A stretch of 64,000 nt of DNA from Polytrichum commune (Eukaryota > Streptophyta > Polytrichopsida > Polytrichales > Polytrichaceae), in contig OX485806.1 of assembly GCA_950295325.1 (NCBI GenBank), positions 53,811,169-53,875,168 of the forward strand. The letters are read 5' to 3'. The notes beneath the pieces were generated by a model. It worked only from the letters and a program-made list of their open reading frames with translations, was not told the DNA's origin and ran no database searches. A program made the translations under genes and the position numbers. Position 1 is the first letter of the stretch. Each line of letters begins with the position of its first letter. Below, piece by piece: positions 1-10,410 of the stretch.

Positions 1-815
1 ATTGACAAGTGTGGCCCGGTTGGCCACATTGCACACACCATAAACCCGACGAATGTCTACCCGACTCAATTGGGGGAGGAGGTCCCGGCTGTTAACTCTT
101 GATCATCAACGACATTTGATCACTAAGGCTTTGTATTTGCTTGATCATGGCCTCTTGAAATCCCAATTGACTAGCACCCAACCTTCTCTCCACTTCCTCA
201 AGGTGAGGATCCGCTCTAGGGGCCGGTAATGCTAGAAGTGGCGCCGGTTCTCTAACCGCTAAAGGACGTGGACCCGTCTCGACCATAGCATAAGGAACTT
301 GACTCTTACACTTGACCGGTTCTCCCGTGACCACCCTAGGTCGAATGGGAATGAATTGAGGTATCAATTCATCTTCCCTTCTCCACAATCTCTCGTGATC
401 TTTATCCAAAGTCTTTATCTCTCTAGCCGCCCGCTTGGCATCCGCCAATGTGTGAGGATTTCTCTCAAGAACACCCGTGATTGTTCCCGATTTAAAGAAC
501 CCTTGAATGAAGAATTGCTTTAGTGTGTCATCGTTAAGCATGGTGCCCACAAATCATGTACACACTAAATCAAATCTCCTAATGTAAGCCGAAATCTCCT
601 CTTGCTTACATTGCTTCAATGAAGCTAATGCCCTCAAAGCCGTGCTTTGACCAACCTCCGGACTAAACTCGTTAAAAAACACCCTTTGTAATTGGTCCCA
701 TTCTCTAAAATGTCCATCGGCATGATCCCTATACCACTCATAAGTCTCATCCTCTAAAGTGGTGGGGAACCATACTAGCCAATACCCCGGATTAGTCACG
801 AGTAAACTAGCTAAC
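1..815 (-). pseudogene. Ty3/gypsy gag, 3' part (broken)
   Basis: This is the capsid/nucleocapsid part of a gypsy Gag polyprotein, which packages retrotransposon RNA into virus-like particles. Read on the minus strand, 823-554 carries the typical plant retrotransposon-gag core (EWDQLQRVFFNEFSPEVGQ and a following ISAYIRRFDLVC helix). An in-frame TGA near 553 precedes the next open stretch, 550-92, which continues with TLKQFFIQGF, so the break is one nonsense codon rather than a lost segment. At the window edge (about 1-45) a CCHC-like knuckle (CVQCGQPGH) follows another stop at about 88. The 5' part of the same gag lies at 1792-2261, on the other side of a solo LTR. The apparent ORF start at 823 lies inside that LTR and is not the real start. 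The protease and pol that would follow lie outside the window. Confidence 0.85.
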
Positions 816-1786
816 TGTCGCAACCCTTGCTAGCCCCCTTAACAATCTTGCCAATTTTCGTTTCTAGCAAAGGTTACGAGCGCTAACAATTCGCATTCCG
901 TCATGCTAATGGTTAGCTCCTCCTACCCCGGACCATATAGCTCATAGGAAGGAACCAACCTTCCATACTTTGCTTCGGGACTCACCCCTTAATCGTTAAC
1001 CCATTCCTAGATGTGGACTTCCATCCATGGAAGTCCAATCTCATGTTGATCATCGCGTTGCCGGAGCAACACTACAACAACCCGAACCATACTAGGCAAC
1101 TATGGCCTCACATTGGGCCAATGCCCATGGAGGCCTTGCCGTTCGGCCTCGGGTGGGTGAGGCCACACCACCTCATCCATATAAGCCTCTAGGACTCTAC
1201 GCGGGGCCCCTATCCCACCGTCAAGAAACCTCTTGTCCCTCTACCAAGAGTTGGGGCCAAGTAGACATTTTCCCTTAGCTGTAGGCCTAGAAGCTCCTAG
1301 CCGCTTCAGACCATCATAACTTCCTTGTATGAAGTCTGATGCTAACAAAGGACCACTCCATCTTCATCTGCGCTTCACGTAGATGTCGATGGACTCCTCA
1401 CTTGCCCCATTCAGACAAGTCTTAAGGATGTTATGCCTGTTTGAACCTTGGCAGTCCCGGGAATCACTCCCAGGCACTGCTGTACCAGGGCGCTGTCCCG
1501 GGACAGCGCCCCACTCAAATGGCCATAACTCCTAGCTCACACCTCCGATTGAGATGTTCTTGAGCATTCTAGAATCACCACGCCATGAGCTACGCATGGC
1601 TCGTGGCCCTACCCTTGTGCATCCTAGTCTCCGTGGGTGGGAGGCGTTCCCAACGCCCGGGGCCCTCACCCATACTAGGATCACTTGGGTACTTTCACCT
1701 ATGGCGCCACAAGTCCCGGGTGTCACTCCGGGGTACCCCTTGTGCCCATGGTGTTTTGGGCACTCTTCATGGAGAGGTGCGCGACA
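816..1786 (-). mobile_element. Solo LTR of family L, inserted in gag
   Basis: A 971-bp solo LTR that starts TGTCGCAACCC and ends GCGCGACA on the plus strand, so it is in minus orientation. It is flanked on both sides by CTAAC (811-815 and 1787-1791), a 5-bp target duplication. Gag reading continues on both sides, so it inserted into an older gypsy gag and then lost its internal part by LTR-LTR recombination. Small ORFs inside it recur in every L LTR and are not genes. Confidence 0.93.
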
Positions 1787-1791
1787 CTAAC

Positions 1792-2261
1792 CTCTCCATG
1801 TACCTCTTCATATGCCTAGAAGGATCCTCATCCTTAGTTCCATAAAATTTAGGGAGGTGGGAAGGCGTGTCCACCATTTGTAAGTTTTGTGGAACCACGA
1901 TTGGTAAGCCTCTCGGCCTAACCAATGGATCAATGGGTGGCATAGGAGGTATGGGTGGTGGATCCATCCCTCAATCCGGATCCATGGTAACCGGTGCGCT
2001 CCCTTGTAATCCCTTATCAACGTTTATCGGAATTTCTTTCCTAAGTATACAATTTTCCGATGAAGTCTCACCACTCAACTTGGAAGGAGTTGCCTCTTTC
2101 TCAAATTGAGCCTCCGATTCCAATGTATCTAACAATGATCTAATACTAGGCTCGACATTCAAACAACTTTCTAATCTAACATCAACATCGTCCACACTAA
2201 TCCTAGATGATCTCCTTCTACGTCTAGATCTTTCTAATCCTAATGTCAAGCATGGTTTTTG
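1792..2261 (-). pseudogene. Ty3/gypsy gag, 5' part
   Basis: The N-terminal part of the gag found at 1-815, on the minus strand. The stretch 1967-1787 ends in the motif LPKFYGTKDEDPSRHMKRY just before the solo LTR, and the gag core resumes beyond that LTR. Upstream, 2279-1971 encodes a basic, Ser/Arg-rich and then acidic N-terminal region in a different frame, so a frameshift is likely near 1970. At about 2261 it is cut by a plus-strand LTR fragment, so the native start and leader are missing. Confidence 0.75.
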
Positions 2262-2366
2262 GGAGCTAACCATTAGCATGGCGGAATGCGAATGGTTAGC
2301 GCTCGTAACCTTTGCTAGAATTGAAAATTGGCAAGATTGTCAAGGGGGCTAGCAAGGGTTGCGACA
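2262..2366 (+). mobile_element. 3' end fragment of a family L LTR
   Basis: The last ~105 bp of an L-family LTR in plus orientation, ending GGGTTGCGACA. A primer-binding site follows at once, so this is the truncated 5' LTR of a plus-strand element whose internal region starts at 2367. Confidence 0.85.
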
Positions 2367-2368
2367 CG

Positions 2369-2380
2369 TGGTATCAGAGC
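2369..2380 (+). other. Primer-binding site (tRNA-Met)
   Basis: TGGTATCAGAGC lies two bases after the LTR end. It is complementary to the 3' end of plant initiator tRNA-Met, the usual minus-strand primer of plant gypsy elements. The same site follows the 5' LTR of P1. Confidence 0.9.
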
Positions 2381-3142
2381 AGGGTTCCAATTTTTGAGCT
2401 AGCACTTTGAGGGAGACATGGCTATCAAATGTGCAGGTTATGATGATGAGCCCGGGGTTTCCAAAAGGTTGGGATGCTCAAATTGGAACAAAGATCATGT
2501 AAAAGTTTATTTTGACCACATCATTGATTATAATGTCAATGGTGGGGATGATGGTGAATTCGGTAAGGAAATGGAGGGAGTGCTTTGAAAAAGTCTCACG
2601 CACACCTCAAAAAGCATTTGGGGCCTAGAATACCGAATGCACCCAAAACCTTGGAGGGCATGAATGTTGGATTGAAATTCCAATCAAAATGCTTGGAAGG
2701 TATTGATGTTGGAATGAATTTGGTGGAAATGAGGGGTCCGGGCCTCTTAAGGCATATATGCGCGAATTTCATACCCAAATGAATTGTACATCTTAGATGA
2801 ATGAGTTTTCTAAGAAATACATCGTTTTAGGTGGGGTTTAAAAAGCGGGTGGTGAATACCAAGTTCAAATTTTCAAAAGTTTATTGAGGTTGTGGCGGGG
2901 ATCATCAAAATTGCCATGAGCATTAACTTACAAAGGGGTTGGGGCTTGCCGATTGATAGAGCGGGCAAGCCCACCAAGATGCGGTTTGCAAAAGACCAAA
3001 CCGCATGAAGTAAAGGAGGTGGCGATGCATGTAACCTTTTAATGTGGGACATTGGATTTGTGGGACATTGGATAAGATGCATGTCATTGTGAATTTCATC
3101 TTCTTTGAAAGTCACATGATAGATGTGAGGCGCAAGCCGGTG
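2381..3142 (+). mobile_element. Family L internal leader and 5' region (decayed)
   Basis: Sequence colinear with the region just inside the 5' LTR of P1 (from 32604). It holds the conserved leader, an ATG at 2418 (MAIK start, as in P1), and the stretch that follows protease in P1 (GKGEPHETK-like and CDVRxKPV-like motifs, here near 2950-3142). The protease and the repeat array present in P1 are absent, so there is an internal deletion relative to P1. No frame stays open for more than about 65 codons. It is joined to foreign reverse-transcriptase sequence at about 3143. Confidence 0.7.
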
Positions 3143-3511
3143 AGCTGATGCGGAAGTCTATGAGCCCGGTGGAACGAGCAAGCTACGTGGCACTACGAGT
3201 ACTCAGACATGTTCGCATGGAGTCCGGATGACTTGCAAGGAATACCCCCGGAATTAGGACAACATCACATCGACCTCATGGACGGCTCCGCCCCTGTCAG
3301 ACAAAGGCAATACCGACTGAATCCGAAGTACTCGCTAATGGTGAAGGAGGAGATCGATAGCCTGTTGAAAGCCGGATTTATCTATCCGGTGTGCAACTCC
3401 GAATGGGTCTCCCCCATCGTCGTGGTATTCAAGAAGGTCGGAGCAGACGGAAAGGTAAAAATCCGGGTCTGCCAGGACTTCCGGAAGTTGAACGCCGCCA
3501 CCAAAAAGGAC
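3143..3511 (+). pseudogene. Ty3/gypsy reverse transcriptase, N-terminal fragment
   Basis: This encodes the linker and first fingers of a gypsy reverse transcriptase, the enzyme that copies element RNA into DNA. Visible motifs in order: EYSDMFAWSPDDLQGI, QYRLNPKY, a GFIYPVxNSEWVSPIVVV strand and VCQDFRKLNAATKKD, the block before the catalytic Asp motifs. It is open from 3209 to 3513 without a stop. It is not the matching part of the L family (P1 lacks this domain) and looks like another lineage. It ends abruptly where element K1 begins, so palm and YxDD are missing. Confidence 0.8.
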
Positions 3512-3932
3512 TAATCATGGTCCGAACCGCTGGTTCGGACCATGTGACGGTTGCGCCAAGACTAGCCAACGGTCCGGAAGTGGCGGTTACAACGGATTTA
3601 TGACGGTTGGGGGAAAACCGTCGGAAAACGGTTGGTAACCATTTTCCGTTAAACCAAACGGTAATAAGGGAAGAAAGAAGGAGGAAGGATAGTTAAGGGT
3701 CCCTTCCTTCTCCTTCCCACTTTTTTTTTTGTTCACGAGAGACAAATTGTTGAGAGAACGAGTGGTGAGGTTGTTTTTTTCGAGCCGCCAGCAGTTGGAT
3801 TACTGGGACTCCGTAATTTCCAGTCACCGGAAGTTGGCTTGCCGGGACTCTGTAGCAGTTGAGCGGAAGAGAAGGTACCCGGAGGAGAGAGAGTTTCCGT
3901 AATTGAGACGGAAGTTAAGAGAAGAGAGGAAA

Positions 3933-5958
3933 ATGCCGGAAACACTGGAAGAGGATTAGAGGGAACCCATCCCTATTCCGCTCAAAGCCCTAGTTCCTGC
4001 AATTCCAAGGGAGGACAAGGAGTTGCAGGAGCTAGCGGAGGATCTCCGGGTTATGGGTTGTGCGGGGTTGCTCGCCAAACCCTAGAACCTCCGGGCGGAA
4101 GATACCCTCCGAGAGTTTAAGTTTGAGAGAGGTAATCAGTGGCTAGGGACCAAGAGGAGTGATCCGGATAATTGGACTCCGGATGTTTGGAACAGGGTCT
4201 ACGGGTTCCCGAGGGGAAATGCAAAGGGATGGGCCGGACGCCGTGATGGCCTGTTCGCCAGAAAATTTAGAGGGGACGCGGATCCGAAGGACAGCTTCCA
4301 CCCCGGGAATTGCCGGAACTGGAGAGAGCGGAGGGTGTTAGAGTTCCTCCTGCCCATCCTCAACTCGGACAAGCCGAAGCGGATTAGCCTTACCATGGCT
4401 AACACCCTGTTTGGTGCTATGTTCGGAGTCCGGCTAGTGAATTGGGGTCTGATAATTCAGGAGATAGTAGGGCGGGCCCTCCCTCATATAGGCCGGAAAC
4501 CCTCCTTTCTCTCCCCCTTCATTCTGCACCTCTATCAGCATTTCGACTGCATCACAGCTGAGGAGGAGGACCTGCTGACGATGGCGGCGGACGAGGTCAC
4601 CTACAAGCTCCATCCAGAAGCTGGAGACCTCGAGACGAAGACTTCCAGCGACCCCATCATTCCGGAAGCCCCTCCCTCTTCACCCAGAAGCCCGCCACCG
4701 ACCGTCCAGAGGACAAACTCTCCTCCCCCTCACTATCATCCGGAAGTCGGACCCAGCCGGGAGACCACCTGGCGGAATGTGGATCTCTCCGCCTGGGATT
4801 TTCCGGAAAATCCCCTCAAGCGGGTTCAGGAGGGGTTGGAGGACCTCCAGAACCAATACTACCGGTTAGAACACATCGTTCGAGGAGCGAATCAGGCCCT
4901 GGACGACTGCGGACCCGGAAACATTCTCCGAGAATTGGCAAAGAGGGCGGACAGGATGGAGCTCGAACAAGCCAGGACGGAGAATGCTCACCTGACCGCG
5001 CAGGTAGCGGCCATGACTCAGGAGCTGAGTCAGAAGAGCGAAGAAATCCAAAAGTACCACGCGGAGCAGGCAGTGGTCTTCAGTCGGATCCGGGAGCTGG
5101 TGGGGCATCCGGCAGAGATCGTCAACAAGGCGCATCTCTACGACCGGATGATGAAGTCCGGAGAACCCGCTTCAGCCCGACAGACCCTTCCCCATCCTCA
5201 TGAAATACTCACGAACGTTGAAGGATCTCATGGCGGAAATCTAGAAGGTGGTTCTGCCAAGCGGAACACCCCGGAGGGTGCTCTATCCGGGTCCGCCCGG
5301 GTCACCAACCAGAACCCTCTACGAGGTGGTTGGTGAAGTCACCCTGGTCCAGAATCCGCCAACGTCTGCAGGACCCAGCCAGCAAGGAGGCAGCTTTCGG
5401 CCTGCTAGTTCCGGAAGAGCTCCGGAGAGGATGCGCTCTCCCCAGGTGAGGCGGAAGAGCACCGGGTCTGTTAGATCCGGACGAGGCCAGTCCCCTGTCC
5501 CGCGGACTTCGGATCGGTCCCGGACTCCGGACAGGGCTAGGACGCCGATAAGGCACCGGGAGGCAACTCCGAGTAGGTGTAAGGCCCTTATAACCCAAGC
5601 CTCGCCGTCGTCTCCTCCGGACTGCCAAATGGTTAGCCCATTCCCTCCGCCACCCTCAAGGGCGGCCTCCATCAGGGATCTGCGGACTGCCTCAATCTCG
5701 GGCGGGCAGAATCCGGAACAGCGCACCGGAAGCGATCCTTCACCGGTCCGGAGCATCCGGAAGGGGAGTACAGTTTCCGGAACACCGCGGACCGAGAGAA
5801 CACCAGACTCGGAGGATGAGATTGCCCCTTCTCCGAACATGAGGAGGATGCTCACGCGGTTGCAGATGGCGTCGCCGGGAGGCGGCTCATCCGCCGTCAG
5901 TGGGCTAGGCAGCCAGTCGAAGGAGGGAGCGGCTCAGAAGAAGCACCGCTCTTCTTAG
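3933..5958 (+). pseudogene. K element protein, broken copy (~675 codons)
   Basis: The degraded counterpart of the ORF at 13486-11425. It starts with the same MPE. An in-frame TAG follows at about 3957 (CAG in K2) and a second TAG near 4084 (TGG in K2). A long open stretch covers about 4335-5190, and a frameshift near 5190-5210 moves the rest into another frame (5248-5958), ending at TAG 5956-5958. The N-terminal part holds WTPD.WNRVYGFPRG and a long conserved helical region. A coiled coil (heptad-like run around 4920-5110) follows. The tail is rich in Ser, Arg and Pro with RSRTPDRARTP-type motifs and ends KKHRSS. I do not recognise the family. A structural, Gag-like or DNA/RNA-binding role is only a guess from the coiled coil and basic SR tail. 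Confidence 0.7.
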
Positions 5959-6335
5959 GTTAGGATGATAGTTAGGCAGAAGAGGTAGGAAGATAGGACT
6001 TAGGAGTTTTTGAAGATGAGGAATAAAATTCTCCTTTGGGAGTTGTCAGCGGAAAACCCGGATCTTGATCCGGGAAATCCGGGAGAATGGGTGCAGTTAG
6101 GGTTTTCCTTCGGGGGCGGCCGCCTGGGCCGCCGCCCTCTAATTAGGGATTTTGGGCCTCTACTTAAGGCTGAATAAGGAGTTGGGGAGGGGTTCCTCCT
6201 CCATTGTTGTATTTTGATTGCTCCTACTCTAGTAAATTCCTTGGTTTCTCACTCCTTGACTTTCCTTGATTGGTTTTGTGTACGAATGATCCGAAGATCG
6301 TTAGCGGAGGAGAGAAAACATGATCCTCTTTGGAT

Positions 6336-6905
6336 GTAGTGGGAGGGAAACCTCACCGATCCGGATGATTGAATAACCTCTAGGTGGGATAGCCGCTGGG
6401 AGGATTGGGTGAGAGCTGGAAGGGATCCGGACTTACGCCAATCTGATCTTCTGAAGAGGTCCCACCGCCCTTAGACGGATCAATCCGGAAAGTGGTACGG
6501 ATCGCCCTGTTATCTCAGATTGAGTAGAATCCAAGGTAAAGGTAGCCGGATCGATCCATCGGAAGGAGAAAGGAAGGACCGGAACAGTTAGGGTTCCGGG
6601 TTGGAGGCCATCTCCGGAGTGTAGTGGGAAGGGAACCTCATTGTTCCGGAGGTCTGGGTAACGTCCAGGTGAGATAGCTGTGGGGAAGATTGGGCAAAGG
6701 ACCGGAAAGGATCCGGACTTACGCCAATCTGATCTTCCGAAGAGGTCTCATCGCCGGTGGACGAGACAATCCGGAAAGTGGTACGGGTCACCCACTTATC
6801 CCGTCGAGCCAGATCTCCGGTTGGAATCCGGACTCCTCTGGTCATTGTGGTCCTAAGAAATAATTCGGATATCTCTGTGTGACCTGCCAAGACGGATTTG
6901 ATCAA
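6336..6905 (+). repeat. Two tandem 285-bp units in the K1 3' region
   Basis: GTAGTGGGAGGGAAACC at 6336 recurs as GTAGTGGGAAGGGAACC at 6621, and the colinear text (ATCCGGACTTACGCCAATC, GTGGTACGG) repeats with period 285. The same duplication with the same period is present in K2, so it predates both copies. Confidence 0.85.
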
Positions 6906-7250
6906 TCCAGATTGGTTGTGAGGGAATTTTTGGATTCTAATCTTATAAAGGACGCCTTCACCGGAAGAAACCACCTATTCTGGAGGGTAGATGTAGAGGG
7001 GTGAGTAAGCATTATAATTATGACCTAGAAATACAATCCGAAAAGGCACACTCCGGAAGAAGACAAAGAATGCCCAAAAGACCAAAAGTCCGGAAATCGG
7101 GGTACCAAATAGAAGATAAGCAGGTACGGAAAGTTCTAGACCTCCTACACTTCACAAAATCCCTGGACGATACTAGGGTCATCCGGACAAAACCGGATTA
7201 GGCACTTAAAAACGCCAATCCGGATATTTTGGTGTTCGCGTGCTCCCACA

Positions 7251-7430
7251 CAAGCCTGAACAAGTCTTGGAGATGACCAAGTTGTTGGTGGAGAAAGCCC
7301 GAAGGTGCTACGAAATGCAAGTCAATGCCGGAAGACGCGAAGTGGAGTATGAGGTGGGCCAATAAGGTGTTGTTGAATGTGGACAACTCCACCACCAATA
7401 CTCTATTAAAAAATGCCGCCTTTACGTTCA
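7251..7430 (+). pseudogene. Gypsy integrase C-terminal fragment (family L type)
   Basis: Encodes EQVLEMTKLLVEKARRCY and VNAGRREVEYEVGQ, which matches P1 integrase at about 36540-36665. It is interrupted by TAA after VGQ. Together with the fragments at 2262-3142 it shows that a plus-strand L element once lay here, and that K1 and deletions replaced its middle. Confidence 0.75.
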
Positions 7431-7449
7431 TTGTAGGGATCTTTCAATC

Positions 7450-7800
7450 CATGGTTGCTCTGAATGCGATAATGCATGTAATGGTGATAAACTTGGTTAT
7501 GGGGACAAAAGTCTCGTTAAAAATCCCCTCCGGCCATTTGAGAATATCCATTTGCTACCAATTCCGCCTTACACCTAATAATTTCACGCAATGCATCTTT
7601 CTTGGTGTGGAACACCCATTTGCATCCTACATTCTTGCGATTCTTTAGAAGGTTAGTCAATTCCCACATATCATTGGTCATGAGCGAGCCCTACTTCTTT
7701 TGCATTGCAGCCTCCTACTTGCTCACATCTTTGGATCTCAACGCTTCGTTCAAAATCAAATGATCATCCAAAAATGCCACATTGGCCCGTTCTTTACCAT
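7450..7800 (-). pseudogene. Copia reverse transcriptase, N-terminal fragment
   Basis: On the minus strand I read VGCKWVFHTKKDALREI and KAELVANGYSQMAGGDF, the opening blocks of the copia RVT_2 domain, followed by a stop and decay. The catalytic YVDD block is absent. The preceding segment (about 7800-7650) looks like the usual linker before the GCKWVF block. Confidence 0.75.
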
Positions 7801-8163
7801 ATTAAGGTAGAATGTAATTCTTCCACCATTCTCTGTGTAAGTGTTGCTCTTTTTTAGGATATTATTAATTTTTGCCTAATCTGTAAACGCGGCCGTCATC
7901 TTCCGCGGGTATTTTGATTGTTTTTTCATTTGCAACCAAATCGTTTCCTACTTGCTCCTTGCATTCTTCACCGTTATCACATGAAGATAATTTGGAAGAT
8001 TCGTCTATAACAACAACAACCATAGGGCCTTCATTTCTTCCAATTAAACGCATTTCCAAATCATTTCTAATATTTATGTTATCATTCTTGAATACTACGC
8101 CTCTACTTTCTATGATTTTTTAGTTTACAAACACATTATTCTATAGGCTTAGTTATCTCAAAT

Positions 8164-9023
8164 TTACTTAATTTTTTTTTGTGCCATTTGGCATCTAAAC
8201 ACACGCATGTGTGCAATGCAAGGCCTCCTCCTGCTCCACGCTTCTTTGGGTGTAATGGAGTCCAACACCCTCGTTGGATATTGGTTTTGTAAGTAAATCG
8301 CATTTGCCTTTGCTTCTGTCCAAAAGGATTTGTAAAGGTTTTGAGCATGAAATATATTCTTTGCCATTTCCACAATGGTGCAATTCGCAGGCTCTGCCAT
8401 TGCATTTTGTTGAGGCATATATGGGGTGGATGTTTGCTTCTCGATGCCATTATCCTTCAAAAAATGGTTGAGTTCCTTAGAAACAACCTTCTCAATATTG
8501 TTTGACCATAATGCCTTGATTTTGTGCTTCAATTACGTCATTACAAGTGCTTTCAAATCCTTCTATTTCTCAAAACACTCTCCTTTGGATTTCAATATAT
8601 ACAAGCACACATTCCTCGAAAAACCATCAATGAAGGTCACAAAATATCTTCCATCGCCCATAGCTGTGAACTTTATGGGGCCACATACGTCAGAATGCAC
8701 AATTTCCAAAGGCTTGTTCGCTCGCTTCTCCCTTGTTTGGAAACACATCTCTGTTTACACCATTTACCATATTTTGGAGCATATAAACATCTTTCATGTT
8801 CAAATGACCGAAGCAACAATGCCAAAGCTCAAGCGTGCCATCTCCCGTTGGAGGTTGTACCAAATTGTTTGCTTTGTACACCTTCACAAAATGTATTACG
8901 TACAAGTTGCCTTTGCGTGGTGCAAATCACAATGGCTTCACCGTTGCAAAATTTTATAATGCATTCGATTAGGTTGAATTGGACCTTCAAATTGTTCGAG
9001 GCAAGTTTGTTTATCGAGAGCAA
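8164..9023 (-). pseudogene. Copia GAG-pre-integrase and integrase core
   Basis: Minus-strand pieces in order. 9023-8829 is the end of the protease/linker region (MLSINKLASNN). 8905-8690 holds the GAG-pre-integrase motif ELWHCCFGHLNMKDVY, with the usual HxxxGH reduced to HCCFGH. 8748-8563 holds the start of the integrase core (LEIVHSDVCGP, FVTFIDGFSR). 8532-8164 holds the end of the core, with NGIEKQTSTPYMPQQN followed by AMAEPANCTIVEMAKN. The first catalytic Asp (HSDV) and the Glu-bearing helix can be traced (AEPANC in place of AERxNR). Frameshifts separate the pieces, so no functional integrase is encoded. Confidence 0.85.
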
Positions 9024-9230
9024 ATTGGCATGTAGTTGATATGAATTTTGTAATATTACCTTTCATAATTACTTCCACAATGATGGATCTCCTTCAATGG
9101 CTTCAACAACACTATCATTACCCAAATGCACATTGCGTGGAGCGATTAACTTGATATGTGCCGAATGCGGCCCTACACAAAGTCATGTGTTTCGAGGCTT
9201 CTGAATCCATGATCCATTTGCATACATTCT

Positions 9231-9661
9231 TCAAATGTATTTTATTTCGCATGACAAATGTGCAGTCGTTATTGTCCTTCGTATTTTTGCATTTTCTCGG
9301 TCATTGTTCTTTGTTTTGTAGCAAAAATGCGCAATATGGCCCGGTTTGCCGTAATAAAAACACGATTTTGCGCGTGGGCACAAAAATAAGTTGTCGCTTT
9401 TGTTTTGTTGCAACACCATGGCGTGGACCTCACCTTGGGGGTCTTTCTCTTTGCGCTTTGATATCTCGTGCATAAAATATGCCATCATATAGTCCATTGT
9501 AAGCTCCTTCACCGGCATTGTCTCTATAGCACTGATCAAATATTTGTTCGATGCTCGCAAGTTTTCGAGCATGGTCATGACAATGTCTTCGTCATTCACA
9601 TGTACCTCCAAACAAATAAATTAATATGCGAGTGCCTTGATTTTGTTGACGTGGTCCAATA
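9231..9661 (-). pseudogene. Copia gag with damaged zinc knuckle
   Basis: The minus-strand stretch 9611-9231 encodes VHVNDEDIVMTMLENL, as in copia Gag, followed by a nucleocapsid knuckle CFYYGKPGHIAHFC. The second Cys of the CCHC motif is Tyr, which should destroy zinc binding. Upstream, HVNKIKAL-type sequence continues to about 9655 after a stop. Confidence 0.8.
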
Positions 9662-9670
9662 AGTCGTTGT

Positions 9671-10055
9671 TGTCGCAACCCTTGCTAGCGTTTTTTTATC
9701 TATCTTGGTCATTTTTCAATCTAGCAAGGGTCATAGCGCTAACACTTTACATTCCACCATGCAAATGGCTAGGTCCTCATACCGCGCACCTCTTTTTTCA
9801 TAGAAAGGGAACCAACCCTCCTACGCTTGCATTCGAAACTCTTTTTTTAATCGATAACCAATGGTTAGATGTGGACTTTCATGCATGGAAGTCCAATCTT
9901 AAGTTGATCAACGCGTTTCCGGAGCAACACTACAACAACCCAAACCATATTAGACAACTATGCTTGCATGTTGGGCCAATGCCAGTGAAGGCCGTGTCGT
10001 TCGGCCTTAGGTGGGTTTGGCGGCCATATCGCCTTACCCATATAAGCTTCTAGGA
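9671..10055 (-). mobile_element. Family L LTR fragment truncated by K2
   Basis: Starts TGTCGCAACCC and follows the minus-strand L LTR for about 385 bp as far as TATAAGCTTCTAGG, where K2 starts with TGTGGGAAC. The rest of the LTR is not found on the far side of K2. It is more diverged than the other L copies. Confidence 0.8.
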
Positions 10056-10410
10056 TGTGGGAACACGCGAACACCAACATATCCGGATTGGCGGTTTTAA
10101 GTGCCTAATCCGGTCTGTCCGGATGACCCTAGTATCGTCCAGGGATTCTGTGAAGTGTAGGAGGTTTAGAACTCTCCGTACCTGCTTATTTCCTCTTCCT
10201 TAGCCAATTTTCCGGAAACCTTAATTTCCGGACTTTAGGTCTTTGGGGACACTCTTAGCCTTTTTCCGGAGTGTGCCTTTCCGGATGGTACCTTTAGGTC
10301 CTAATTATAATGCTCACCCACCCCTCTACGTCTACCCTCTAGAATAGGTGGTTTCTTCAGGTGAAGCCGTCCTTGATAAGATTACAATCCGGAAACTCCC
10401 TCACAACCAA

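Larger units (their letters stand above)
3512..7250 (+). mobile_element. Unrecognised element K, copy 1 (5'-truncated)
   Basis: A 3.74-kb block that is the reverse complement of 10056-13908. Its right end is precise: it stops at CTCCCACA (7250), where gypsy integrase sequence takes over, and K2 stops at the same CCCACA/TGTGGG terminus against different flanking DNA. The left end is cut inside reverse-transcriptase sequence and lacks about 200 bp present in K2. It contains one degraded ORF, a GC-rich 3' region with a tandem 285-bp repeat, and many TCCGGA palindromes. No transposase, reverse transcriptase or LTR pair is visible, so the class is unknown and it is probably non-autonomous. Confidence 0.75.
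7440..9670 (-). mobile_element. Ty1/copia retrotransposon remnant, gag to RT start
   Basis: A minus-strand copia element reading from 9670 down to about 7440 in the order gag, GAG-pre-integrase, integrase, RT, which is the copia order (integrase before RT). No frame is open for more than about 125 codons, and stops and frameshifts separate the domains. It is 5'-truncated by the L LTR at 9671. The RT palm, RNase H and both of its own LTRs are missing. Confidence 0.85.

Noticed and set aside
818-1790. Recurring ORFs inside the L LTRs (for example 1554-1790 and 37818-38156), with similar proteins in many places
   Set aside because: They follow the LTR sequence on either strand, overlap each other in several frames and carry no known motif. 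Their repetition comes from LTR copies, not from a gene family.
5302-5855. Minus-strand ORFs opposite the K1 coding region (178 and 108 codons), and plus-strand ones opposite K2
   Set aside because: GC-rich coding DNA leaves the opposite strand open. The forward frame is conserved between K1 and K2 with a clear domain layout.
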